Source: Entophlyctis helioformis
Lineage: Eukaryota > Chytridiomycota > Chytridiomycetes > Chytridiales > Chytriomycetaceae
NCBI GenBank assembly: GCA_025526915.1
Contig: JAHLKH010000032.1
Coordinates: 120,767 to 184,766, forward strand
Length of the DNA: 64,000 nt
Reading direction: 5' to 3'
The stretch's first letter is position 1. Each line of letters begins with the position of its first letter. Below are positions 11,119 to 23,504 of the stretch, piece by piece. Under the pieces are notes generated by a model. That model was not told where the DNA came from, ran no database searches, and was given only the letters and a program-made list of their open reading frames with translations. Both the position numbers and the translations under genes were made by a program.

Positions 11119-13571
11119 ATGCCGCCCAAGGAGAAGAAGGAGCGCCGCACCCGTGCATCCAAGAAGGAGAAGGAGGCCGAGGCCCTGGCCGAGCAGGCGT
11201 CTGCGCTGTCGCTCGTCGACAACAACCGCTCGTCGACCGGCGTGCTCACGTCCGAGAAGAACTCTCGCGACATCAAGGTGCGTTGCTGCTGCGTTGCTGC
11301 CGCTGCTGCGGGTTGAACGCCGCCTTGTATGTGCAGTTGCTTGTGCTGCTGCACCGGCATGCGTCACAGCGGCGGGCTTGCTTGCTGGCTTGCTTGCTGG
11401 CTGCTGTCTGCTGTCTGCTGTCTGCCTTGTGCCTGCCTCTGGCCGGCTGCCTGCGTCCGGTCGCTCGGCCGTTCACTCGGCCGTGTTCACTGTTTCGGAG
11501 TCGTGGACAGCCAGCGGCACGGCTTGCGGCGGCCGTCGGACTGCTGGCCTTGTCTGGCCTGGCTTGGCCTAGCCTGGCTTGGCTCGGCGTGCCTGCTGCA
11601 CCCTGGCCATGCATGCGCAGGCACTCGTGCTGCCCACTTGCCTACTGGCCCACATGCCCACCAGCCAGCGTGCTTGCCTGCCTGCACCGTGCGGACTTTT
11701 TTTTTTTTCGTCGCATGTGCCAGCAATGTGCCGCCGCCTGCTTATCAATCCTGCTGGATGCACTCGACGCTAACACCGGCGCTCCCCCGCACATGTTCGA
11801 CAGATTGAGCTGTACTCGCTCACGTTCTTCTCGCAGAACCTCATCAACGAGACCACCATCGAGCTCAACTTTGGACGCCGCTACGGTCTCCTTGGCCCCA
11901 ACGGCTCCGGCAAGTCGACCTTCCTCAACTCGCTGGCTGCCCGCGAGGCTCCCATTCCCGAGCACATCGACATCTACCTGCTCAACTCCGAGTACCCGCC
12001 CACCGAGATGTCTGCCCTCGAGGCCGTCATTGACGATGCCCAGAAGGAGCTCAAGGTTTGTTGTTTGTGCTTGCTCTCGTGTGCAGCTGCCGGCACACAG
12101 CTTCGGCTGACGCCTCTCCCATGTGCACGCACTCTGCTTGAAAACAGCGTCTTGAGAAGCTCATGGAGGACATCCTGTCCGAGGACCCCGAGTCGCCCGT
12201 GCTCGAGGACATCTACGAGCGCATTGACGGCCTCGACGCCTCGACGTTCGAGGTCCGTGCCGCTTCCATTCTGCACGGTCTCGGCTTCAGCGACGACCGC
12301 ATGAAGTACAAGACCAAGGATCTCTCGGGTGGCTGGCGCATGCGTGTCGCTCTTGCCCGCGCGCTGTTCGTCAAGCCCACCATGCTTGTGCTCGACGAGC
12401 CCACCAACCACTTGGATCTCGGCGCCTGTGTGTGGCTCGAGGACTACCTCTCCAAGTACGACCGCATCCTCCTCGTCGTCTCGCACTCGCAGGACTTCCT
12501 CAACAACGTCTGCACCAACATCATCGAGCTCAACCACAAGAAGCAGCTCACCTACTACACCGGTAACTATGACACGTTTGTCAAGACCAAGGCCGAGCTC
12601 GAGGTCAACCAGACCAAGGCTTACGAGAAGCAGCAGGCCGAAATCGAGCACATGAAGAAGTTCATCGCCTCGTGTGGTACCTACGCCAACCTGGTGCGTC
12701 AGGCCAAGTCGCGCCAGAAGATCCTCGACAAGATGGAGGCCGACGGTCTCATTGAAAAGGTCGAGAAGCCCCGCGAGTTCGACTTTGTGTTTGCCTCGTG
12801 CGGCCCCCTCCCGCCTCCCGTTCTCAGCTTCACCGAGATGTCGTTTGCCTACGACGGCAACCTCAAGAACGCCATCTACAGAGACCTCGAGTTTGGTGTC
12901 GACACCGAGTCGCGTATTGCTCTGGTCGGCCCCAACGGTGCCGGCAAGTCCACGCTCCTCAAGCTCATGAGCGGTGAGCTCTCGCCCACTGCCGGTACCG
13001 TGTCGCGCCACGCCCACCTCAAGATCTGCAAGTACAACCAGCACTCTGCCGATCAGCTCGACCTCAACGCCTCGGCCATCGACTACGTCCGCTCCAAGTT
13101 CCCCGACATGCCCCAGGACCTCCAGTACTGGCGCCAGCAGATTGGCAAGTTTGGCCTCACCGGCAACTCGCAGCTCTGCCCCATCTCGCAGCTCTCGGAC
13201 GGCCAGAAGGCGCGTATCGTCTTCTGTGAGCTCTCGCTCAACCGCCCCAACCTGCTCCTTCTCGACGAGCCCACCAACGCTCTCGATATCGAGACCATCG
13301 ACTCGCTCGCCCGCGCCATCAACGCCTTTGATGGTGGTGTCGTCCTCGTGTCGCACGATTTCCGTCTCATCAGTCAGGTTGCCCAGGTAAGGCCGATCGT
13401 CTCCTGTTCACTCTTGTTGTTCTGGCGCTTCGTTTTGCTAACCCGTGTGCTGCCCTGGTTTCCCTCCAACAGCAAATCTGGCTTTGCGAGGACGGCAAGA
13501 TGTCGCTCTGGGAGGGATCCATCGCCAAGTACAAGGCTCATCTCCGGAAACAGGTCCTCGCTGGCAAATAA
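11119..13571 (+). CDS. ARB1: ABCF ATPase, Arb1/ABCF2-like ribosome-biogenesis factor
   Basis: This is a soluble twin-ATPase ABC protein without membrane segments. Exon 1 encodes a Lys/Glu-rich N-terminus ([20 protein letters not shown]). After a roughly 525-nt intron (11279-11805) comes the first Walker [10 protein letters not shown]. Signature LSGGWRMRV and Walker [14 protein letters not shown] follow, then the linker [14 protein letters not shown]. The second Walker A is [11 protein letters not shown], the second signature LSDGQKARI and the second Walker [14 protein letters not shown]. Further introns lie at about 12056-12147 and 13388-13472; the last exon restores the end [18 protein letters not shown]. 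Length and order match Arb1/ABCF2, which acts in 40S/60S assembly and export in the nucleus and cytoplasm. Codon use is strongly biased toward C-ending codons, as in a highly expressed gene. Confidence 0.9.
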
Positions 13572-13839
13572 GCTGGATATCCCGTGACACTGCTTGCTCT
13601 GGTGCTACTCCTATGTAATTCTCGGTTTTCATTCTTTCCCTCCATAAGGCGTTCTCTGCCTGTCGTTCATCACATCCGCCTCGGATTTGCATCGCCTGCC
13701 AACACCTTTGACGCTCCATCCCACACACACACATCTTCTCAATGAATGGCTTGCGCTCCACTTCAACTCTGTTTTCGCCACTCGCCGCGTGTCGGTCGCG
13801 TCAACAACAGCCAAACCATCCAGCACAAACACTCTGGCA

Positions 13840-16800
13840 ATGTACGAGCCCCTGCAGTTTGCTGTCGCTGCCAAGCTCGCCTCCTCCGTCGCAGACGAAG
13901 ATGGAGAGAGCGACGCCGCATCAGACACCGTGCCAGACACGCAGCAAGACGATGCAGATCAGACGCAAGATGCAGCCGTTAACGTGGAGGCGGATGAGGC
14001 GTTCAAGGACAAGCTCGCGTTTGTTGCGTCGCTTGTTGGCAGAGACGACTTGGCACTGGAGCATGCTGTCGAAGGCTTTGTGCTGCTGCAGGTCCGTCCA
14101 CACAACGCAACAGTCTCGACCCACTGCATGGCTGACACTTGCTCTGCAGCTGCTGTCTCTCATCTCGCCATCGTCCATTGACCTGGGATGGTACATGACC
14201 GACGCAGCGCTGGCCTGCCCGAATCTGGCAATGCGCAACCACGACATGCTGGCAAGCGGCATCCAGGACACACGCGTCAAGCAGCCCGACACGGTGCCGC
14301 TGCTGTCGTCCTTGACGAGCGATGTGCTGGAACGGGCCAAGACGGGCGACACGGCTGCCTGCAAGGACGTGCTAAGCGTGTTGTGTCTGGCATACTGCAC
14401 TCTGCGCGGCGTGTCGCTGCCGTCGGCATCGGGCTCGGTCGCAGCATCGCGGCCAGTGACAACCCAACAGACTGACATCGCCAGACGCGTTCATGCGGAT
14501 CACAGCTCCCTTCCTGCAACGCCTGAACACGCGGCGGTGGACAGCCTTGAAGACCAGAACGACCTGGACAACGAGGACGATGACAAGCACATCCCAGCCG
14601 AGCCGACCTTTCGTCCCCTTGTCCGCTGGGTCATGAACAAGACCGTAGAAGTGGCAAGCATTCGAGTCGGCGCATCAAAGTCTACCCACGACGCTATCGG
14701 ACCGTGCCTCGTTCCGCTGCGTTCAAGTCTGGCCGAGCTCGACGACGAAACGCGATCCGACCTCTCGCCCACAACACTCTCGATCCTCTGCACCGGCCGT
14801 CTGTACAACCTCCTGGCTCGACTGCTGTTTGACGACGCATATGTGCCGACTAGTATTGCTCCATTTGTAGATGCCGCAGATGCCAAGCGTGAGCAGACAT
14901 ATCCTGCTGCCGACATGCATTTTCTGGAGACGCTCATGAAGAACGGGTACCTCAACTTTCAGCACAGTCTGATGGACTCGATGCGCGACATGATCTCTGA
15001 CCAGACACCATTCTACGAGGTGAGTCTGTCTCTGCTTTCGTGGGCTTGGTCGCTCGACTCACGCTCACCACGCCATATGTGCAGTCTATCCACTCCAATG
15101 TCATTTCGGCGCTGCTGTCTGTCAGCCTCCGCCACACGGGCATTGATGCGGTCGTATCGCATCTCGCGGACAAGTTTCCTGGGTTTGATCCGTCGCTCAT
15201 GTACCCGTACGACCTCGAAGACGCCATGCTCATGTGGATCAACCAATGTCTCGCCACAGCCAAGCGCTACTACACACGCCAACCGGCCGCTCCTTCGCCA
15301 TTCGCCGCTACACAGCAGCCGGATGAAGGCTCGTCCAGTTCAGGAGCATCTGTCCTTGATCTGGCCGAGCTGGATGATCTCGGCAAAGACTTGCACGACG
15401 GCCGTGCGTTGTGCATGCTGCTCCTCGTGTACTTTCCCACAAGCGCGCCAACGACCGTGTTCTGGGGCACGCCGCTCTCTGTCGACCAATGCGCGCACAA
15501 CTGGCACATCATCAAGCAAATCGCATGCCAGCATCTGGGCATCAGCCGCCTGCCATGGCGTGCATTCGACACTCTGGCTGTCCATCGCCACCGAATCCCA
15601 CCGTCTTCTGCGTCGTCATTTTCCTCGGCAACACGCCTGTCGTCATCGGCGAGCTCGTCCAACGCAACTGCCATGTGCGGCCTGTACATTTCCTTCCTCG
15701 TGGACGCCTTTGACGTGTGTCGGCGGATCACGCCTGTTGGATGTGAGGACAAGACAGAGGAAACAGCCGCGCAGAATGTTGCTCCGACAACGCCAGCGAC
15801 TAAAACCAAGCGCGTGTCAAAGTCCAAGGCCAAGCTTCGCGATCGTCCGGTCTCTGCCAAAAGCGATGCTTCTACAAAGCCGGCTTCATCTGAAGTATCC
15901 GCCAAAGATGATCATGCGTCTGCTCATGTCGACGAGACCTTGCCGACAGAATCGACTTTGGCAGTCGATCTTACCAAAGAGGTTGTCGAGGCTGCTCCAA
16001 GCGCGGAGCCATCGGTTTCCAGCGTCAATCTGCAAGAGAGCCATGCCTCTGCTCCTCGTAACAACGCGATTCCAACGGCTGCTGTCGATCAGGAAAGGAC
16101 AGATGCACCGCAACCACATCTACCGACGCGAAAGATGAATGCCGCCAAGAAACCTGCCAAGCCAGCAGCAAAGGCTGTTCCTCAGCAGCAAGACTTGGCA
16201 CGAGCAGAATATGAAGCACCTGCGGCAGATGGCCGCCTTGCAGCCAGAAGAAACAGCCTTGACAGCAGAGATGGGCCAAAACCGACGCTCTTGTCTCCAC
16301 CGAAATCTGCGCAGGTGCTGCCTGCACTGGCTCAAGCGTCGGGATCCTTTTTCCCACCGATCGCAACTGCCACTCCTGCACCAGCCATCACTTCAGATGC
16401 TTCGGATCCAGCAACGCTCTTGGTCAAACAGCAGCCTCCGCCAAAGAAACAGCAGCGCAAGCCAGCAGGGCACTCACAGCAGCAAGATCGGCCACTGGCG
16501 TTGCCGCCACTTGATAACACCAAGCTCGGGATACACCGCGTTTCATCAACGTCAACGCCAATGCCAATGCCAGCCATACTACACGACTCGGCCATCCATC
16601 TCCCGCACATCGAGACAAAGGCAGGTGCCAGCAGCAATGAAAAGACGCCCACGCCGTTGCAGTCCTTTCGCGACTCGCAGGAGCAGCACATCGCTACACG
16701 CCCGGCAGCAGAGGTAGTGGCCGAACAAAGCAGTGTCGACCGAGTCGCACATCACGCACAAGAGAGCAGTGGAAGCACCAAGCGAAAGTCGACTCGCAAG

Positions 16801-19140
16801 GCGGGAAAGCAGCAGCAGCAACTCAAGCCAACCCAGAAACATCACGAGTCTGGCGTCCCAGCGCAGGGACTTGCTCTGCCACCGCCAACAACTTTTGAGC
16901 TGCAGATCGAGGAGGACGATGACGTTGAAAGCAATCGCCACGCGAATCCACCGATCCCTGTTCACAAGTCTGCCATGGCGACACCTGTAACTGACCCGCA
17001 TGCCAACCAAAATCGATCGGAATCCAGCAACACCAACGTGGGCACGATCTTGGTCCAGCCCAACATGCGAGCGCTGCTTGCCAGTGATGACGAGGATGAC
17101 GACGATCATAGCCAGCCCACGCATGTCCCTGACCCTACACTCCTCGACGACAGCCACCGTGACATGGACTCTGATCAGCTAGAGCCAGACATGGACACGG
17201 ACATGGCGACTGAACTACTGGGTCAGTCACTCAACGCATCACAGGCTGGCGGAGATGCAGACATCAACGAAACTCGGTCGACGCTTCAAGCACGGACGCC
17301 GAGCGCGGACCTGTTCGAGTCTGATCATGGGCAGTTTCGCGAAGACGACTTTGCGGATAAGGAGCGCGAAGACGAGTACGAGCACGACGAAGACAATGAT
17401 GACGACAACTGGGCAGAGATGGCTATAGCACGGTGGGAGCGCGAGCAGGGCATCGCCGTCCAACACGCCGATCCCTCGCAGCCGGATAACAAGGCGAGTG
17501 AGGCAGCGCCAGCCGTTCCACCAGAGTGGTCATCAGACTCGGAAGTCAGTGTCGATCGTGATCCGCCACCTCTGCGACCCGTGCGCAAGCAAAAGTCTGT
17601 TGCTGCTCCAGCCAAGCCACGTCCTCTGGATTCAGCCAAAGGAAAGCCGCGTGGGAGGCCTCCGCTCAAGCCGCTGTCGCAGCCAACACGCAAGGAGCAG
17701 CAGCAGCAGCAGCAGGTGCAGCAGGTGCAAAGCCCACTGTCTGATCCAGACGCGCCACTCGCCAGCATTCCAAAAAGTGATGACGGCAAGCACGACAGCC
17801 ATGCCGAGTTGCCTGTCATCTCCCAGTCGCTTGCTGGATCGGTGTCCAGCCCAGAGCTCGGCACAAGCGGTGCCGCTGAGCCGCCGTCTCGGTCTGCTGT
17901 ATTCGCGTCCTCTCCAGCCGAGTCGGCGTCCACGGTCTTACACGATGGCCTTGTGCATAACGAGCCTGTGCCGCCTGCTGGACCACCAACGCGGCAGCGA
18001 CCGCGTACTGGTCTCATGACGTATCCGCTGCCAGAGTTGGAGGCTGTGGGTGAAACGTTACAGGCGGATGTGGCTGTGGAAGCGGCCGTCAAGAGCACTG
18101 CCAAGAGTGCCGTAAACGTGGCCGCTTCTGCGATCAAGCCGCAAGAGCAGCGAACAAAGCAGCAGCAGCAGCAGCAGCCGGTTGGAAAGACGGACGGTGA
18201 TGGCGATGGGCTGACCGACGAGCAGAAATGGGATCGTATCCAGCAAGCCAAAGGGTTTGCTGGCGGCGAGGGATCAGAGGCTGCCAAGAAGCATGAAAAG
18301 GTACTGCTGGCATTGGCGTTTCTGGAAGATGTGGTTGCTAAATGCCATTCCCTACTATTGACAGAAGCAAGCGGCTCTGGCCAAACTCGAGCAGGTGCAG
18401 AAGCTCAAGGCTGAGCGAGACAAGGCGCGCACCAAGCTCAAGCAAGAGAAGGAGTCTGCTCTTGAAGCACAGCGCAGGTATGTGCTGATCAGCATGATGG
18501 GCACGTGGGGAGGTTACTGATGCAAAGCATTAGGGAACAAGCCGAGGCGCAGTTGAGACGCATGGAGGAACGCGCTCAAAAGCGACTGCAGGCCAAGACG
18601 CAAGAGCGCTCACCTTCGTCGCAACCGACCGACCAGCCAACCAGCAGTCAAGGCAAGACAAGCAAGAGCGCCACGCGTGCTCCATCGACCACCCCTGCAC
18701 CAGGATTGGGCTCAGGACCGGCCCCATCAGCCAAGTCAACGCCAAAGCGCACACTCCCACAACCCAAATCCAAAGAGCAGTCCAACCGCAATCTCATCAA
18801 GAACGCGCTCATGCACGTTTGTCTGGCAGGCTCGGTCAACACATGCGTCAAAGAAGAGGTCCTCGAAGACCTGCAAGAGTCGCCTGCGTCGCACTTTGTC
18901 ATCCTGTTCCGCGACGTCAACAACTTTTCGTTCCGCGGCCTGTACTCGTGGGACCCGGTGCTGGACCAGACACTCAAAGTGCACGGCGGGTCAGTCGGCC
19001 CGAACGTCGTGGATCCCGCGTCGGTGCTCGAGTACTACAAGTACGACAGCGGTGCACGGACGTTCCGTGTCGTGCCCACCAAGAGCTTTGGGCGATCGGT
19101 TCATGCAGTGGCTATTGGCAGAAACGCCGTTGACCAATAA
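13840..19140 (+). CDS. CAMSAP/Patronin-like microtubule minus-end protein
   Basis: The first Met in a consistent frame (MYEPLQFAVAAKLASSVADE) is at 13840. Introns are seen near 14091-14149, 15020-15084, 18301-18365 and 18478-18532. A CAMSAP-type calponin-homology region lies at about 15200-15750 (LEDAMLMWINQCLATAKRYY, LGKDLHDGRALCMLLLVYFP). Then come about 850 low-complexity residues with acidic stretches, and a helical, charged coiled-coil (KKQAALAKLEQVQKLKAERD to REQAEAQLRRMEERAQKRLQ). The C-terminus is a CKK domain at about 18775-19137: NRNLIKNALMHVCLAGSVN, HFVILFRDVNNFSFRGLYSW, VLEYYKYDSGARTFRVVPTK and a final Ser-Phe-Gly stretch. In animals the CKK domain binds and protects microtubule minus ends. 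The order CH, coil, CKK matches animal CAMSAPs. Confidence 0.85.
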
Positions 19141-19141
19141 A
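19136..19141 (+). terminator. Candidate poly(A) signal overlapping the CAMSAP stop codon
   Basis: AATAAA begins inside the last sense codon and overlaps the TAA stop. The next gene's likely ATG is 133 bp further on, so the 3' UTR must be very short if this signal is used. Confidence 0.4.
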
Positions 19142-19273
19142 TGCGCGCATATCGGGTCTTGCAAGAGGGCATGTGCGCCAGCCTCGAAGGCTCTTTGGAT
19201 GCCCAAGGCCTGTACTCAAGCGCGCATGTTGCTGAACGTGTGCTCGGATCCAGATTCTTCACCTTCCCCTCAG

Positions 19274-22200
19274 ATGCAGGATCGGGATCGACGGGACAGG
19301 GCCAGAAGCCACGACCGGCACGGCAATCCTGTCGCATACTCCGGTGCCAGCCACCACCCAAACAACAGCAGCCATCCCCATGGCCGCAAGCCAGCCAGTG
19401 GCGCCAATGCCTTGCGCATTCTCAGTCCTCGGCGCACACGAAGCCGCAGTCGAGGCACCAGCCGAGACAGAGGAGCGGCCGTGCGAGACCAGCAGCGGCG
19501 AACAAGCTCCGTTATGTCTCGCAGTCGCAGTCGCAGTCGCAGTCGCAGTCGCAGTCGCAGTCGCAGTCGCAGTCGCAGTCGCAGTAGTTTCAGCAGCCGT
19601 AGTCGCAGTCCAGCAACAGTGCGTGGCCGCAGCCGTCATCGCAGCTCCAGTCCAACTGTTGCCAGCAGCCATCGCTCAGACAACAACGGCCGCACCAGAG
19701 GGCATGAGGTCGCAACGACGTTCAGCCGCCAGCACCCGCATATCCACCCCTCCCTTTGCGCTCCGACCTCACACAGGCCAGCACGCCCACCTCGGCGACG
19801 ATCAGCGTCGCAGACATCGTCATCCACAGCAGCCGATGTCTCTGCTCCGAATGCACCCAGCAACGCCACGGACCGCAGCGCGACTATCCGGCTCGTCAGC
19901 AGCACGAGGTCGATCCGACAGTGTGGAAGCAGCCCATGCCGCAGCCCATGCCGCAGCCCGTGCCACAGCCCATGTCGCATCCGGCACACATGATGAACAT
20001 GTTGCAGCAGATATCCCAGCCGTACATGCCGTTTCCGATGCATCCGCATCCTTACGGCCACCACGCGTCGCAAGTGATGCCTGGTTATCCACAGCCGTCG
20101 CCGTCCATGCTGCTGCAGTCGAGCCCTACCCATCAGCAGCCACAGCAGCCACAGCAGCCACAACAGCAACAGCGGCCAAAGCAGCCACAGTTCGGGTCTC
20201 AACAGTCTGTGCCGTATTCGGAATTCAAGACCGTGCAGGTGCGCGGATGTGTTGGTTGTCAGCTTGAGATTGAGCATCTGTCGCTGACTTGACTCGATCC
20301 TTGAACGCATCGAACAGGACAAGCTACAGGAAGTGGAAAGGGAGTTGGCCGAACTGCGTGCATACACAGCTAGCGTTTCAAAGTCGTTTTTGAGCTATGC
20401 CGATGAGCAGCGTTCAATGGCGGCATGGTGAGTGGTCTGGCGTCTCAGCACTGTCTTTTTGGACGAATGTGCTGACTGGCTTCGTGTGGCGACGCATGGC
20501 CACTGACAGGCTAAGGAAGCACCTGAACTATCCAGCAGCATTCTCAGCAACCACGACTGCATCCCATGCCCAAGCTACCGCGTTGGCCATGACTGGCTAC
20601 GATACTGAAGAGGCGATCGCCGAAGGCAGCGTCGCTGTGCAGCCAATGTCCAGATCCCCACCGCAGCCCAGGCCAAACAAATACAGCAATAGCGACCTGG
20701 ACGATCTGTCAAAGAGCCAGGTTGTCAAGTACAACGGGCCACCAGGAGGTGCACTAGAGCCCGAGTACGCGCCGCTTAGCCTGGAGGGCCAGGATTACCT
20801 TGCAGCCCTGAAACTACCCATGGATCCGAACACGCTTATTGGCTCCATGTCCGCAAGTCAGAAGCAGGAGCTCATCGAGGGTGTTGGCCGCATTGACCTT
20901 GGAAGGCCGACGCACTGTCTTTCGTATCGGTTTGGCAAGAACCTTCCAAACTTGTTTGCCGAGCCATGGCGCGACTTTTGTGACCGGCTACCGACCAACA
21001 TGAAGAAAACAAACGGCAAAAGGAGGACTCTCAAGGACTACCAAAAGTTTGTTGGATTTCTGGCCGGCGTGCAATGGGATCGGTCAGTTTTTGGAAGGAA
21101 TGGTGCTGACAGCTTTCTGGCATGCGTGTTTGGCGGTATCATTGGTGGTGCCATTGGAACCGCGACAGAGACGAGTACATGTGGTTTGCGCAAGACAAGC
21201 CCTCCAAGTATATGAAGCAAAAGTCGATGGAGGCTGCCCAGCAATGGCTCAAGATGCGCGAGACCCACAGCTGGCCTGTGGTTCAGTTTGTGCGATACTA
21301 TGCAACGTATGCGAGCCTGACTTTGGAGTCTCGCGTGCGTGTGAGGTGTTTGCTGTCTGACATGTCGAATGCTTGTTGAATGCATGCCTTGAGTAGCATG
21401 TTGTTTCGAGCGTCGTACTACCTTGGCAAGGTCAAGGCCACCAAGTGGTACGCCAAGGCTATAGCCATCGTGAAGAAAGAACGGCTTGCAGCAAAGTCAT
21501 CCAACGCGCATTCAGCAGCACGGCCTCAACAGCCGACCAAGAAGCGGTCCTTGCGTGGTTCGTTGGATTTACTCGTGTCTCTGATATTGATTGATGCGTT
21601 GGAACTGAGCATGTGTTCTTTTCGGTGTGCCACTCATGCAGACAAGAGCAACCACTCCTCGCCGGATGCTGGTAGAGATGGCAACAAGCGCGGCCGTTGG
21701 CTGACGGCGGATCCCAGCGAGCACAGTTCAAGCGACAGTGGATCTGATGACGGCGACAGATCCAGCGACACGGACTATGTCGGCCCAGCATACCAGAGGC
21801 AGCCTCACCGTCGTCGCTCTGACCAGACGCTGACTTCTGCCAAGCTGTCGGTCAAGTCGCTGTCTCGCGAGACTATCGAGGCGATCCACGGCCTGGACTT
21901 TTGCGAGGAAGAGTTAATGCTCAGCATCGCGAGCTTTGCTGGCCCTGATATCGAGGATATTCTCAAGCGGCTGCAACCGTTGAAGATCAAAGTGGCGTCT
22001 CTCATCACAACACACGACGGACGGAAGATCCCTGAGCCTGCGCATGGAGTCGAAAAGACGATCAAGAAGACTATCCGGCCGTCGTGGAGAGGACCCGGCC
22101 GGCCCAGCAGTCAGGAGCTTGGCGATCCAACCGCACAGCAGCTTGAAGCACAAAGGTGCACATGCCATGGCCATGCATTCTGGTCCTCAAGCCACGAGCT

Positions 22201-23351
22201 TTTCTGACGATTGCCATGCATGCTGGCCACAGAGAGGAGATTCACAAGATCAGAAGCATGGGGTCTGAAGCCTACACTTACCATGTCTGCCAAAACGGAC
22301 TTCGACAGTGGTTTGAGCAGCGCGACGAGATCAACGCGTGGAGCGTGCTGGAAGTGATTGTCTACTACGCAACGTACGCCATCGACCTTGAAATGCACGC
22401 TCTGTCCAATGCACTGACAGTGGCTGGCTGCACAGGTTCTTGAGCCATATGCAGACGTTTGTTGTGGCTACATTGGATCGAGCTCCCGACAGGCCCGACA
22501 ACGATGCCACGGCACACACGACGAGCACTGGCTGGCTCGAGGACAGTAGCAGAGACCACAGCAATTTCGAACGTACCGACCAGATGCGATTCTCGAACGA
22601 TCCGGATGATACCATGCTGATGGAGGAAATCAGCAATGACGAAAGCGGCGATGATGACGAGATTATGGACGATGGCCATGACGACAATGCTGTCCCGATC
22701 GGCTATGATGATGATCTCGAGTATCTGAGCACAGTCTATGGCAATCCCAGATCGCGTGACGCATTCGTGATGGTCAAGGCCGAGGATCCGACAGCCACTG
22801 CCATGGTCGAGGGTGCTCCAGCCGACTTGTTCACCGATACGGACATGCCAGCCGCAGTCCATCCCGATGGCGTGACTCAGCTGGAGGCGCATCACGATTT
22901 AGGCGGCGGCTTGCAGCATGTCGACGATACTGGCGTGGCAGTTTGCGACGATTCTGCTGTCATGGCCCGTTGCTTCAGCATCAAGAGCAGTGCCTGCGAC
23001 AACTCATGGCCAAGAGCAACAGCAGGATCAGCAGGATCAACAACTGAAGCATCATGAAGAGGATGAGCCGCACGAGCAGCCGCCGAACTCGATCAGCAAC
23101 TGGAGCAGACGCTGATCCCGATCAAGAACGAGTTTTATCAGACGCAACCACGTGTCTCGGCTCGAACGCGGACAGCCATCCCACCGACTGCTGTGATTAT
23201 CAACCTAGACGACGACGAGGAGGAGGAGAATGCTGAGCAGCACCGACACCACCGACAAGCAGATGTGCCAGCCTTGCATGACGGCGATGCACACCATAGC
23301 AGCACATCAGACGCGTCAGTCAACCCCGGTATTGAAGCTCTTTTCCGTTGA
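19274..23351 (+). CDS. RS/Q-rich protein with two copies of an unrecognised module and a SUMO-interacting-like motif
   Basis: Many exons are joined by frame and splice signals; the 5' boundaries (19274-20300) are uncertain. Order: an Arg/Ser-repeat region encoded by a hexanucleotide array; a Pro/Gln/Met-rich part (QPMPQPMPQPVPQPMS); and a short coiled coil (DKLQEVERELAELRAYTASV, exon 20318-20427). Module 1 follows (20510-21340: IGSMSASQKQELIEG, RDEYMWFAQDK, WPVVQFVRYYATYA), then a basic and Asp/Ser-rich linker. Module 2 is at about 21850-22430 (MLSIASFAGPDIEDIL, REEIHKIRSMG, WSVLEVIVYYATYA). Then come a long acidic region and a C-terminal exon with AVIINLDDDEEEE, a classic SUMO-interacting pattern, ending IEALFR. 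RS, basic and SIM segments suggest a nuclear protein. The modules match those of the gene in the inverted-repeat arms. The last 49 bp lie inside the left arm. Confidence 0.6.
19519..19584 (+). repeat. (TCGCAG)11 hexanucleotide array inside the RS region
   Basis: Eleven perfect units are seen. In the coding frame used by the flanking exon they encode an Arg-Ser dipeptide run; the other frames give Ser-Gln or Ala-Val. The array is probably length-variable. Confidence 0.9.
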
Positions 23352-23504
23352 TGCCAATGTACATATGAGCTCCTGGCGATCATCAGCGCAATGCTCAAGG
23401 CTGTGCTGCTAGACCTGTGCGTTGAGGTTTCTCAAAGTTCATTACAGGAGATGAGAAGTGGGTTGGGAACTTGGATAAAGCGCAATTGGACAGTGCATGA
23501 ATAA

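Noticed and set aside
19519..19584. Hexanucleotide array as a CRISPR-like repeat
   Set aside because: It has no spacers and is a perfect simple repeat within coding sequence of a eukaryote.
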